This document shows positions 34,354 to 44,182 of a stretch of 64,000 nt of DNA, one piece after another; position 1 is the stretch's first letter; each line of letters starts with the position of its first letter. The stretch comes from an uncultured Peptococcaceae bacterium (GTDB lineage: Bacteria; Bacillota; Peptococcia; Peptococcales; Peptococcaceae): NCBI GenBank assembly GCA_902492275.1, contig CABUKW010000001.1:1-64000 (forward strand), in the 5' to 3' direction. Under the pieces are notes generated by a model. The model saw only the letters and a program-made list of their open reading frames with translations. It had not been told where the DNA came from and did not search any database. The translations under genes were made by a program, and so were the position numbers.

Positions 34354-35544
34354 ATGCTTGCAAAACAATATAAAGAGATGCTGCATCAAAAATCGGTGAT
34401 TCGGGAAATTTCTGCTTACGGCGCGGAACGGGCCAAGGAAATCGGCTATGACAATGTGTTCGATTTCAGCTTAGGCAATCCGTCGGTGCCTGCGCCGCAG
34501 ATTGTCAATGAAACCATTGCCCGTCTGGCCTTAGAGGGCGACCCATTGGCTGTGCATGGCTACAGCCCCAGTCTGGGCATTGATTCGGTGCGGCAGGCCA
34601 TTGCCGATTCGCTGAATCAGCGTTTTGCCATGGATTATAGCAAGGAGCATATTTTTCCGGTATCGGGCGCGGCGGCTGCGCTGGCCCATGCCGTGCGGGC
34701 GGTTACGGAGCCGGGCGATGAAGTGCTGACCTTTGCGCCCCATTTTTCCGAATATTTCCCCTATATCAATTTAACCGGCGCCGTGTTGAAGGTGGTGCCA
34801 GCTCAGCCTGTCGATTTTCAGATTCATTTTGACGCTTTTGTGGAAATGCTCAATCCAAAAGTGATGGCTGTGCTGGTTAATACGCCAAACAATCCGTCGG
34901 GCGTGGTCTATTCGGCAGAAACACTGACCAAGCTGGCCCAGGTGTTAAAGGAGAAAGAAGCCGAATACGGCCATGATATTTATATTCTGTCCGATGAGCC
35001 CTATCGGGAAATTGTGTTTGACGGCAAAGAAGTGCCCTATACGTCCAAATTTTATGACAACACCATTTCTTGCTATTCCTTCAGCAAATCGCTGTCGCTG
35101 CCTGGGGAACGCATTGGCTATGTGGCAGTCAATCCGGCTTGTAAGGACGCCGCTCTGATTGTGGATATGTGCGGACAGATTTCCCGCGGCATTGGTCATA
35201 ACTGCCCGTCCTCCATCATGCAGTTGGCAGTCAGTGAATTGCTGGATTATACCTCCGATTTGCAGGTGTACGAAACCAATATGCATATTCTCTACGATGC
35301 GCTGACCGAGATGGGCTATTCCTGTGTCAAGCCTGACGGTACCTTCTATATGTTTCCGAAATCGTTAGAGCCAGATGCAGTGGCCTTCTGCAACAAGGCC
35401 AAAGAATTTGACTTGCTGCTGGTGCCCGGCGATGGCTTCGGCTGCCCCGGCCATTTCCGCATGGCCTACTGCGTGCCCACCGAAAAGGTAGAACGCTCTT
35501 TAGAAGCCTTCCGCAAGCTGGCCGATTATTATAAAAATAGATAG
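34354..35544 (+). CDS. Class I/II PLP-dependent aminotransferase
   Basis: 396 residues from ATG 34354 (TGGAGGGA upstream; the frame's earlier TTG lacks a site). Fold type I features: VFDFSLGNPSVPAP at the N-terminus, the NTPNNPSGVVYS motif, SDEPYREIVFDG with the PLP-contacting Asp and Tyr, the PLP-binding lysine in SFSKSLSLPGERIGY, and the C-terminal arginine in GHFRMAYC. The enzyme transfers amino groups between amino and keto acids in the cytoplasm. The exact substrate (aspartate, aromatic or other) is not clear. It is a single-gene unit flanked by promoter and terminator. Confidence 0.92.
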   Translation: MLAKQYKEMLHQKSVIREISAYGAERAKEIGYDNVFDFSLGNPSVPAPQIVNETIARLALEGDPLAVHGYSPSLGIDSVRQAIADSLNQRFAMDYSKEHIFPVSGAAAALAHAVRAVTEPGDEVLTFAPHFSEYFPYINLTGAVLKVVPAQPVDFQIHFDAFVEMLNPKVMAVLVNTPNNPSGVVYSAETLTKLAQVLKEKEAEYGHDIYILSDEPYREIVFDGKEVPYTSKFYDNTISCYSFSKSLSLPGERIGYVAVNPACKDAALIVDMCGQISRGIGHNCPSSIMQLAVSELLDYTSDLQVYETNMHILYDALTEMGYSCVKPDGTFYMFPKSLEPDAVAFCNKAKEFDLLLVPGDGFGCPGHFRMAYCVPTEKVERSLEAFRKLADYYKNR

Positions 35545-35621
35545 GCTTAGATTTCCTGAATAGATTCTTGTTTTATCACAAGCAGGGATTTATGCAGATT
35601 TATTGTTAGGCGAGAAACAAA

Positions 35622-35664
35622 CAGGACTACCGCAACCGGCAATGGTGCGGCAGTCCTATTTTTA
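35622..35664 (+). terminator. Intrinsic terminator after the aminotransferase gene
   Basis: AGGACT(A)CCGCA paired with TGCGGCAGTCCT, followed by ATTTTTAT. Confidence 0.75.
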
Positions 35665-35782
35665 TGGTCTGTATGGGGAGAAAATATAGGATCGCACAAC
35701 GTCATAATGGCAATAACGCTTGCATAGAGAGTCAGGTAATCTGAAGATTATGAACGAAAAGGGCTATCAATAATCTAAGCGC

Positions 35783-35811
35783 TTGTGTTTTATATTTTGA
35801 TATGATAAAAT
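35783..35811 (+). promoter_or_regulatory. Possible promoter of the vanW-type gene
   Basis: TTGTGT (35783-35788), 17-bp spacer, TAAAAT (35806-35811), 40 bp upstream of ATG 35851. A TATGAT at 35801 is a competing -10. Confidence 0.4.
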
Positions 35812-35850
35812 AAAAACAATGAATTTAAATTTTGCCAGGGGAGTATGCTT

Positions 35851-36663
35851 ATGCCTACAAAACTAGAACAACCGAAGAAACGCTCAGATTTACGCCTAAG
35901 ATTGGGGCGTTGTTACTACGGGCTGCAGCGTAAATGGTTATGGTTGAAACTGCACAAGCAGTTTGCGGTTATGTTACAAGAGGAGTGGCTGCCGTATTCT
36001 TATTTTTCTCATCAAACGATTCTGTTACGAAAGCTAAAAGATGTGGATATGTGGATGCAGCAAAATAAAATTGTCAACTTAAAGCTTGCCGTGCAGCAAT
36101 TAAATGGGATAATTTTACGTCCCGGTGAAATTTTCAGTTATTGGCGGTTAATCGGTAATCCTACAAGAAAAAAAGGTTATGTAGAGGGTATGATTTTGCA
36201 AAACGGCACTTTTGCGCCAGGGGTTGGCGGTGGATTGTGTCAGTTGTCCAATTTAATTTTCTGGATGACTTTGCACACGCCGCTTACAGTGGTGGAGCGG
36301 CATCGTCATGGCTATGATGTGTTTCCTGATTCTAATCGGACACAGCCTTTTGGCAGCGGCGCGACTTGTTTTTATCCCCATGGAGATTTGATGATTCAGA
36401 ATCGTACGGACGATACTTATCAGCTTGTGGTTCAGGTGGGTTCAGAGTATTTAGAAGGGCAGTGGCGTGTGACTGCACCGCCTGCCTATCGCTATGAAAT
36501 TGTGGAGCGCAATCATGAAATGCGCGGTGAATACTGGGGCGGTTATAGTCGGCATAATGAACTGTATCAGCAGCAATATGATTTAGAAGGCAACTTGCTC
36601 CGGGAAGTTCTTGTTGTAAAAAATGCGGCGCTGATGATGTACGCGCCATTTTTAGAAGCGTAG
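35851..36663 (+). CDS. VanW-family protein
   Basis: 270 residues from ATG 35851 (AGGGGAG seven bases upstream). VanW signature: ILRPGEIFSYWRLIGNPTRK, then GYVEGMILQNGTFAPGVGGG followed by LCQLSNLIF. The family was named from vancomycin-resistance clusters, but its activity is unknown and it is widespread in Firmicutes without resistance. No vanHAX genes are nearby, so resistance is not implied. There is no signal peptide; the N-terminus is basic. A small membrane protein gene follows 48 bp downstream. Confidence 0.88.
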   Translation: MPTKLEQPKKRSDLRLRLGRCYYGLQRKWLWLKLHKQFAVMLQEEWLPYSYFSHQTILLRKLKDVDMWMQQNKIVNLKLAVQQLNGIILRPGEIFSYWRLIGNPTRKKGYVEGMILQNGTFAPGVGGGLCQLSNLIFWMTLHTPLTVVERHRHGYDVFPDSNRTQPFGSGATCFYPHGDLMIQNRTDDTYQLVVQVGSEYLEGQWRVTAPPAYRYEIVERNHEMRGEYWGGYSRHNELYQQQYDLEGNLLREVLVVKNAALMMYAPFLEA

Positions 36664-36711
36664 AAGCGGAACCATTGGCTGATGTTTGCAGAAGAAAGGA
36701 TTTGAAATTCT

Positions 36712-37008
36712 ATGTGGTTCGTATTTGGTGGGGTTAGCTTTATTTTGGCAATGTGTAGCTTATGGTGCGCAGTCTATCGTCCGAAACGTGTTCCATGGGT
36801 ATCGGTATGTTCCCTTTCGTTTTTGGCGCTGACGCTTTTATCAGAGTGCGCTATGATAAAAGGATGGGTGGAATGTCAGGACTGGTCTGCCCTTTTGGAT
36901 GTAGTGCCGTATATGAATGGCATTTTAACAGGCTATGTAGTTGGAATCATTCTTGTTAATATGGCTGCAATGCTGCTGTGCAGCCATGCAAAAAATCGTG
37001 AACAGTAG
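36712..37008 (+). CDS. Small three-helix membrane protein, unknown
   Basis: 98 residues, with AAAGGA upstream. Three hydrophobic segments (FVFGGVSFILAMCSLWCAVY, WVSVCSLSFLALTLL, GILTGYVVGIILVNMAAMLL). No family is recognised. It lies between the VanW gene and the split dehydratase genes on the same strand with short gaps and may be part of one transcript. Confidence 0.65.
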   Translation: MWFVFGGVSFILAMCSLWCAVYRPKRVPWVSVCSLSFLALTLLSECAMIKGWVECQDWSALLDVVPYMNGILTGYVVGIILVNMAAMLLCSHAKNREQ

Positions 37009-37034
37009 TGTTTTTCTTAGTTGGAGGAATGCGG

Positions 37035-37334
37035 ATGAAACGTAAAGCGGTTTTGATTGATGAAAAGGACAATGTGCTGACGGTGTTAGATCCGGTGGCA
37101 GCCGGTGAATGGGTCAGCACTGGTGGAGAAGAACTTCTGGCTGTGGAGGAAATTCCCCAATATCATAAAATTGCCCGTCGGGAGATAAAGAGGGGGCAGC
37201 AGATTTATAAATACGGACAGCCTATGGGCTATGCCACAGCGGATATTACAACAGGGCAGTGGGTGCATACCCATAATGCCGCCAGTGAACAGCCGGAAGG
37301 AGATGGACAACATGCTGGAATTTATGGGATATAA
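37035..37334 (+). CDS. UxaA/SuyA-type small subunit (SAF domain)
   Basis: 99 residues from ATG 37035 (TTGGAGGAATGCGG upstream). The SAF fold of UxaA-family dehydratases is recognised from KIARREIKRGQQIYKYGQPM and the following GYATADITTGQWVHTHN. In split enzymes this small subunit pairs with a large UxaA C-terminal-type subunit, here encoded by the next gene with a 23-bp overlap. Known split members are altronate/galactarate-type dehydratases and the sulfolactate sulfo-lyase SuyAB; sequence inspection does not separate these options. Confidence 0.85.
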   Translation: MKRKAVLIDEKDNVLTVLDPVAAGEWVSTGGEELLAVEEIPQYHKIARREIKRGQQIYKYGQPMGYATADITTGQWVHTHNAASEQPEGDGQHAGIYGI

Positions 37335-38478
37335 GCGATCCGATGGTACGGTGGGTGTGCGCAATCATGTCTTGATTATTCCTACCTGCGCCTGTTCTGC
37401 CGACGTGGCTGGACTGATTGGCCGGGACTTATGCGGGGCGGTAGTGCTGCATAACCAAAACGGTTGCGGTCAGGTGGTCGGAGATTCGGCAATGACCTTA
37501 AAGCTGCTGGCTGGATTGGCGGCCAATCCGAATGTGTACGGCGTGCTGCTGGTGGGATTAGGCTGTGAACAGCTCCATTGGCAGCTCGTGAAGGAAGCTA
37601 TCCGGTTGCGTACCCAAAAGCCTGTGGAAGCGGTGGAAATTCAACAGTGCGGCGGCGTGCTGCGCACGGTGGCTGCAGGAAAAAGTTTGGCTGAAAATTT
37701 ATTGGCCCAAGCGGCCTTGTGTAAGCGGGAGCCTTGCCCCATATCCAACCTCATCGTCGGCACCAATTGCGGCGGCTCCGACCCTACCTCCGGGTTGTCG
37801 GCCAATTTGGTAATTGGCTATGTGTGCGACCGTCTGGCCGATTTGGGCGCTGCGTCGATTATCAGTGAAACGCCGGAATTTGTAGGCGCAGAGCATGTAT
37901 TGGCTCAGCAAGCCGTCAATGGGGCCGTAGGACAGCAGATTTTAGAGATTGTGGCCCGCTGTGAGCAGAAATTTGCCGATTTAGGCCAAGATATCCGCAG
38001 CGGTAATCCGTCTCAGGGCAATAAGGCTGGCGGCATTACCACATTGGAAGAAAAATCGCTGGGTTGTATTCACAAAGCTGGCACCCGTCCCATTCAGGCG
38101 GTGGTGCAATCCTGCGATGCGGTGCAAACAAAAGGGACTGTGGTGATGGACACCTGCGCTTATGATGTTTGTTCCGTAGCGGAAATGACAGCCGGCGGCG
38201 CACAACTGACCATATTCAGCACAGGGCGGGGCACGCCCAGCGGCAATCCCATTGCGCCGGTGCTAAAATTGACTGGCAATAGCCATACTGCCGAGTGGAT
38301 GGCCGATTTTATTGATTTCGATACCAGCCCTTCTTTGCGGCAGGAGCAGACCATTGAGCAGTTGGGCGAGGCGCTGCTGCAGATGATTTTGCGCGTGGCT
38401 TCTGGCGAGTTCGTAAAGCATGAGGTGTTGGGAGTGGGGAATGAGATTGCGATGCCCCGTCTCTGTAATTACTGCTAA
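37312..38478 (+). CDS. UxaA/SuyB-type large subunit (dehydratase or sulfo-lyase)
   Basis: 388 residues from ATG 37312; GGAAGGAG lies nine bases upstream, and the product then starts MLEFMGYKRSDGTVGVRNHV, matching the family N-terminus. Cysteine-bearing segments typical of the UxaA C-terminal family are present: IPTCACSADVAG, HNQNGCGQ, IVGTNCGGSDPTSGLSAN and VMDTCAYD. The enzyme removes water (or sulfite) from a hydroxy-acid substrate using an iron site. No sugar-acid or sulfonate catabolic genes are adjacent, so the substrate remains open. Confidence 0.85.
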   Translation: MLEFMGYKRSDGTVGVRNHVLIIPTCACSADVAGLIGRDLCGAVVLHNQNGCGQVVGDSAMTLKLLAGLAANPNVYGVLLVGLGCEQLHWQLVKEAIRLRTQKPVEAVEIQQCGGVLRTVAAGKSLAENLLAQAALCKREPCPISNLIVGTNCGGSDPTSGLSANLVIGYVCDRLADLGAASIISETPEFVGAEHVLAQQAVNGAVGQQILEIVARCEQKFADLGQDIRSGNPSQGNKAGGITTLEEKSLGCIHKAGTRPIQAVVQSCDAVQTKGTVVMDTCAYDVCSVAEMTAGGAQLTIFSTGRGTPSGNPIAPVLKLTGNSHTAEWMADFIDFDTSPSLRQEQTIEQLGEALLQMILRVASGEFVKHEVLGVGNEIAMPRLCNYC

Positions 38479-38486
38479 GGACTTGT

Positions 38487-38625
38487 CTTTTTGGTATCTG
38501 ACGTCGTTGCTTTTTTACAAAGCACGCCTTGCGTACCATTTACACCCGACCAGAAGGGCGTCGGGCGACGCGTCGCGCACTTTGTAAAAAGCCGCCTGGT
38601 CAGATACTGGCACAAAAAGGCGTGC
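38487..38625. repeat. Structured intergenic element with nested inverted repeats
   Basis: Outer stem: 38487-38502 pairs with 38599-38619 (16 bp with a 5-nt bulge). Middle stem: 38509-38522 pairs with 38580-38592. Inner hairpin: GCGTC/GACGC at 38558-38571. A rival pairing joins 38521-38530 (AGCACGCCTT) with 38616-38625 (AAGGCGTGCT). There is no T-run typical of a terminator at the 3' side. Could be a small non-autonomous repeat element or a structured RNA in the 290-bp gap between the dehydratase and acyltransferase genes. Confidence 0.6.
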
Positions 38626-38768
38626 TGCGAAAATCCTGCGTCCTAGGTAATAAGAAGTTGGAAAGAACTTTGTTCTGCGGAAAATTTCCGATGCTCTAGG
38701 GGCAGCGAGTTAGAAGTGAATTAATTGCGTAAAAAAATGTATTGCGTGCAGATTTAGGAGGGAGAACG

Positions 38769-39302
38769 ATGGAGAACATGACCTTTGAGGAGCTTTTGCA
38801 CTGGAGCTGTTTTTCGGAAGATGAAGAAAAACAGAGAAAGGCGGCGGAATTGCTGGAAAAATTTTATTGCTGTGAAATTCATTGTCCGGATATGGATGAA
38901 AGCGTTCTGTTTGCCCATCATGCCAGAGGCTGTACCATTGTGGCAGCAAAAATTTGTAAAGGCGTTGTTATCTATCAAAATGTCACTATTGGTTCCAATC
39001 TGAAATACAATAAGCTGGAAGGAAAATGGGAAAATGTCGGAAGCCCGATTCTGGATGAACATGTGATTGTTTGCGATGGCGCTAAGATTTTGGGCCCAGT
39101 CGTCATTGGCAAAAATACGGTGGTAGGCGCCGGTGCAATTATTACGGTGGATATTCCAGAAAACAGCGTAGCCTATGGCGTAAACCAGTATAAACCTAAA
39201 AATCCAGATTACGATTTGGTGTATAACGCCAACATGATTTCTGGTGAAGAAATTATGAAGATTGACGAAGCAAGGGTGGCCGTATTTGAAAAATCGCGTT
39301 GA
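38769..39302 (+). CDS. Serine O-acetyltransferase-like hexapeptide protein
   Basis: 177 residues from ATG 38769 with AGGAGG seven bases upstream. After an N-terminal helical part, the left-handed beta-helix repeats are visible: GCTIVAAKICKGVVIYQNVT, then IGSN, then ILDEHVIVCDGAKILGPVVI, then GKNTVVGAGAIITVDIPENS. Layout resembles CysE-type serine acetyltransferases, with a histidine pair (FAHHARG) where the catalytic His region is expected. It would acetylate a small acceptor. Serine is a plausible acceptor but not proven, since no cysK-type gene is adjacent. Confidence 0.8.
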   Translation: MENMTFEELLHWSCFSEDEEKQRKAAELLEKFYCCEIHCPDMDESVLFAHHARGCTIVAAKICKGVVIYQNVTIGSNLKYNKLEGKWENVGSPILDEHVIVCDGAKILGPVVIGKNTVVGAGAIITVDIPENSVAYGVNQYKPKNPDYDLVYNANMISGEEIMKIDEARVAVFEKSR

Positions 39303-39364
39303 TAGCTGCCAGTTGGGTGTTTGGATAGAAAAGGCGAAACCGGAAAATTAAATCATCACAAATA

Positions 39365-39406
39365 AAAAGACCAGCAACCACATTGATTACGGCTGACTGG
39401 TCTTTT
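39365..39406. terminator. Bidirectional terminator
   Basis: AAAAGACCAG/CTGGTCTTTT stem between the convergent acyltransferase and LysR genes, with T-runs on both strands. Confidence 0.8.
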
Positions 39407-39424
39407 GGTTTTATATATAAATGT

Positions 39425-40336
39425 TTACTGACCGATAATCTGTTCAATTTCGTCAGATTTCAGGAAGCGTAAAAATTCTTCGCTGGCCTGTGTTTTGAAT
39501 TTTTTCTTGTGGTAGATGATACGGAACACACGGGTGAATTCGTCTTCTTTCAGATTGATGGTGTGCAGTAAGCCGGCTTTGACTTTATCCTGCACAGCCC
39601 ATTTAGAAAGAATGGAGATACCCAGCCCGCTTTCCACAGCAGCTTTAATCGCAGAAGAACTGCCCAATTCCATAATGATGTTCAAGTTGTTGGCAGAAAA
39701 ACCTGCTTTTTTCAGATGCTGCTCAATTTCTACACGGGTACCGGAGCCTTTTTCCCGGGAAATGAACGGAAATTTATCCAGTTCAAAAACAGAGATGGTA
39801 TCGGTATTGGCCCATGGATGGCTGGTGTTGGTGACCAGCTGTAAATGGTCGGTCAGGAACGGAATGGATTCCAGGTCTTTGCCGATTAGAGGACCTTCAA
39901 TCAGTCCGATATCCAGTGTGGTATCGTGAATAGACGCTTCGATATCTTCCGAATTGGCAACTTCCAAACTCAACTCTACATCGGGATACATATTTTTAAA
40001 AGCACCCAAAATATAGGGCGCGATATATTCCCCAATGGTGGTGCTGGCGCCAATTTTCAGTTTTCCTTTGATATTGCTGGTTAAATCCTGCATTTCCCGT
40101 TCCAGTTCGGCCTGTAAACGGTTCATTTCGTTTGCGTATTTTAACAGCAGATGACCGGCGTCGGTTAAGATGATATTGCGGCTGACGCGGTCGAATAATC
40201 TCGTACCATAGTATTCTTCCAGCATTTGAATCTGGAAACTGACAGCAGGCTGTGTCAGAAACAGCGCTTTTGCAGCTTTGGAAAAGCTTTTCTTTTCCAC
40301 AACGGTTAGAAATACCCGGATACTGTCATTTAACAT
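39425..40336 (-). CDS. LysR-family regulator, downstream copy of a tandem pair
   Basis: 303 residues from ATG 40336 (AGGAG nine bases upstream). Helix-turn-helix: FLTVVEKKSFSKAAKALFLT then QPAVSFQIQMLEEYYGTRLF. The effector domain contains GKLKIGASTTIGEYIAPYIL. It is clearly paralogous to the LysR encoded 30 bp upstream, with shared segments such as FSKAAKAL, TQPAVSFQIQ and IGASTTIGEYI. The style resembles the CysL/CbbR group. No evident target gene is adjacent. Confidence 0.9.
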   Translation of the reverse strand: MLNDSIRVFLTVVEKKSFSKAAKALFLTQPAVSFQIQMLEEYYGTRLFDRVSRNIILTDAGHLLLKYANEMNRLQAELEREMQDLTSNIKGKLKIGASTTIGEYIAPYILGAFKNMYPDVELSLEVANSEDIEASIHDTTLDIGLIEGPLIGKDLESIPFLTDHLQLVTNTSHPWANTDTISVFELDKFPFISREKGSGTRVEIEQHLKKAGFSANNLNIIMELGSSSAIKAAVESGLGISILSKWAVQDKVKAGLLHTINLKEDEFTRVFRIIYHKKKFKTQASEEFLRFLKSDEIEQIIGQ

Positions 40337-40366
40337 GCGTTTCAACTCCTATGCTTCAGCGGGTTC

Positions 40367-41281
40367 TCAGCTTTCCAAAATCCGGTTGATGTTGTCTACA
40401 TCAAGGAAATCCAGGAATTTGCCAGTAGCCTCCGACTGGAATTTTTCTTTATTTAAAATAATGTTAAAGTTACGTTTTAAGGTCAGCCCTTCAATATTGA
40501 GCGCTGCCACTTTGCCTGTTTTCAACAAGTCCTGAATGGCCCATTTGGAAATGGTGGAGATGCCCAAGCCACCCATAATAGCCGATTTGATGGAGGTGGT
40601 GCTGCCCAACTCCATGACAACATTCAGATTTTCAATATCAAAATCTGCATCAATTAAAGCCTGTTCAAAAATTAAGCGGCTGCCAGAGCCGGGTTCTCTT
40701 GTGATGTAAGGCAATTCTTTTAATTCCTCCAGCGTGATGCTTTCTTTGGAAGCCAACGGATGGTCGGTTGGAATGGCCAACACCAATTCATCTTCCAGGA
40801 ATTTATGCACTTCCATGGATTCAGGATGATCTAACGGTCCTTCAATAATCCCCAGGTCAAAGGTTTTGCTGCTGACTGCATCGGCGATATCCTTGGTGTT
40901 CATAATCTGAATGGTTACGTTTACGTCTGGATAATCCTGCTTGAAGCTGCCAACCACATAAGGCAAAATATATTCGCCGATGGTGGTGCTGGCGCCGATT
41001 AATAATTCCCCTTTTACATGGCCTGTCAATTGCTGCATGTTACGTTCCAGTTCGGCCTGCAGATTATTCATGTGGACGGCATAGTCCAAAAGCAACTCCC
41101 CTGCTGCAGTTAATTTGACATGACGGTTCACACGGTCAAATAACATGGTCTGATAGTATTGCTCTAATGTCTGAATCTGAAAGCTGACAGCTGGCTGTGT
41201 CAAGGAAAGTGCTTTAGCAGCTTTAGAGAAGTTCTTTTTATCAGCGACGGTGATAAAAACACGCATGCTGTCACTTAACAT
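40367..41281 (-). CDS. LysR-family regulator, upstream copy of a tandem pair
   Basis: 304 residues from ATG 41281, with AGGAGGG five bases upstream; the in-frame extension to 41338 has no ribosome site. Helix-turn-helix: FITVADKKNFSKAAKALSLT then QPAVSFQIQTLEQYYQTMLF. The effector domain carries GELLIGASTTIGEYILPYVV. Paralogue of the 40336 gene product and probably co-transcribed with it, the gap being only 30 bp. Confidence 0.9.
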   Translation of the reverse strand: MLSDSMRVFITVADKKNFSKAAKALSLTQPAVSFQIQTLEQYYQTMLFDRVNRHVKLTAAGELLLDYAVHMNNLQAELERNMQQLTGHVKGELLIGASTTIGEYILPYVVGSFKQDYPDVNVTIQIMNTKDIADAVSSKTFDLGIIEGPLDHPESMEVHKFLEDELVLAIPTDHPLASKESITLEELKELPYITREPGSGSRLIFEQALIDADFDIENLNVVMELGSTTSIKSAIMGGLGISTISKWAIQDLLKTGKVAALNIEGLTLKRNFNIILNKEKFQSEATGKFLDFLDVDNINRILES

Positions 41282-41705
41282 AATATCCCTCCTATAAAAA
41301 CTTAAATAAAAATTTCTAATCAATTTGCGGTCTCCCACATAGATACATAATACTATATCAAAAAAAAAATAATTTGTAAATAAAATTGGAGAAAAATATT
41401 GGATTTTTCTAGTTATTTTCTAGGAATAGCAGAAATAAAGCAGAAACGGGGCGGAGAGCGCTGTGCCGTGCAGGAATGCGGGATAAAACTGGAGTAAGGC
41501 GGCATATAAGATAGAACGCATAAACAGATGAGACGGCAATTTACCGTCCCATCTATTTGTGGTAACTAGCTGCTTTTTATGCAGCCAAGGTTTGTCTGTG
41601 ATTGGTTTTGTAAGAATCGGGAAAATACCGTTTCCATCGGTCAGATCATGGACCATGTGACACAGCGGTATCGGGCGTCATGTTTCCCCTGTAAAGGGCA
41701 TATTC
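41282..41705. other. Intergenic region between LysR pair and pyrR operon
   Basis: 424 bp without a supported gene. An AT-rich part (about 41340-41410) holds the likely LysR promoter area. A hairpin (41526-41554, AGATG(A)GACGG / CCGTC(C)CATCT) may end the pyrR transcript, although its T-run is weak. A 78-codon minus-strand frame (41420-41656) lacks coding character and is not called. Confidence 0.5.
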
Positions 41706-43175
<1,470 letters not shown>

Positions 43176-43176
<1 letters not shown>

Positions 43177-43628
43177 CAGAATTCTTCTCCTTTAAAAATC
43201 AGTAAGTAGCAAAGCAGCGCCAGCCCTACGCAGATACAGATATCGGCGATATTGAAGATAGGCCAGATTTGAAAGTCAAAAAAATCAGTGACCGTACCGC
43301 GGAAAAACCGGTCGATAAAGTTGCCTAAGGCGCCGCTAATCACCAGCCCGAAGCTGAAAGCGGCCAGAGAGTTCTTGTTTTTCAGATGCAGATACAGATA
43401 AAACATGATACCGGTGATGACGGCAGTCAGCAACAAAAATAAAAGCCGCTGGTTTGCTAAAATGCCGAAGGCTGCGCCGGGATTTTCGATATAGGTGAGA
43501 TGAAAGATACCGGAAATAATAGGAATAGACTGGCCCATGGTCATCTGGGACCGTACCAGATATTTCACCAGTTGGTCCAGCGCCAGAAATGCCAGCAGTG
43601 GAAAATAAAAGTACATGATAAGCTTCAA
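43176..43628 (-). CDS. lspA: Lipoprotein signal peptidase (signal peptidase II)
   Basis: 150 residues with four membrane helices. The catalytic aspartates are present in GALGNFIDRFFRGTVTDFFD and FNIADICICVGLALL, with the preceding ENPGAAFGI motif. LspA cuts prolipoproteins in the membrane and would mature the several lipoproteins seen in this window. It is overlapped by rluD. Confidence 0.96.
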
Positions 43629-43659
43629 ACTCCTTTTTCTGAGATGATAACGGCGGCAA

Positions 43660-44013
43660 TTATTTAATCATGTTATAGTTGCTTTGAATCATAACGATAA
43701 AGTCGGCGATAAAATCGCTGATACCTGGCAGGTTCAGCATAATCAGTTTTTGAATAAAGTAAACGAAAATCCCCAAGACAACGGCTAAGCCAATGGTGCT
43801 GCCTAAGCCGCGGGCAACGCCGATTAAAAAGTTGGTCCATAACAATTTTGCCGGATGGTCCAAATACTGCACATATTCGGCAATCCGTGTTTTTTCCATG
43901 GTGCGCGTCAATTCTTCCGTCACTTTGGCTAAGCGGGTGAGTTCATCCTCCTCCAATGGTTGTTGTGTTGTTGGAGGAACCGGTTTCTGTGCAGGCTTTC
44001 GAGATTTTTTCAT
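43660..44013 (-). CDS. DUF5665-like small membrane protein
   Basis: 117 residues. A charged N-terminal part contains a helix (LTRLAKVTEELTRTMEKTRI). It is followed by YVQYLDHPAKLLWTNFLIGV and the membrane segment GSTIGLAVVLGIFVYFIQKL; this layout matches the DUF5665 family as remembered. Function unknown. It is the first gene of the lspA-rluD-pyrR operon and has a good promoter upstream. Confidence 0.8.
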   Translation of the reverse strand: MKKSRKPAQKPVPPTTQQPLEEDELTRLAKVTEELTRTMEKTRIAEYVQYLDHPAKLLWTNFLIGVARGLGSTIGLAVVLGIFVYFIQKLIMLNLPGISDFIADFIVMIQSNYNMIK

Positions 44014-44053
44014 GATAAGCCGCCTTTCTGAAAAATAGAAGCATATAGTTTTT

Positions 44054-44082
44054 ATTATAGCATGAAAATGATTGGGGATAAA
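44054..44082 (-). promoter_or_regulatory. Promoter of the DUF5665-lspA-rluD-pyrR operon
   Basis: Minus strand TTTATC (44077-44082), 17-bp spacer, perfect TATAAT (44054-44059), 40 bp before the start codon. Confidence 0.6.
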
Positions 44083-44182
44083 CTATTTTTTGCAAAATGA
44101 AGTTTCTCAAGCGATTTTGGTTTTTACTGTCTATAGATAGGGTATGTGTTATGTAACGATTGTTATTTGCAAGGGGGAAACG

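Noticed and set aside
35851..36663. Vancomycin-resistance locus suggested by the VanW protein
   Set aside because: No vanH, vanA or vanX-type genes nearby; VanW alone is common in sensitive Firmicutes.
41420..41656. 78-codon minus-strand frame between the LysR pair and pyrR
   Set aside because: No ribosome site or recognisable content; judged a chance frame.
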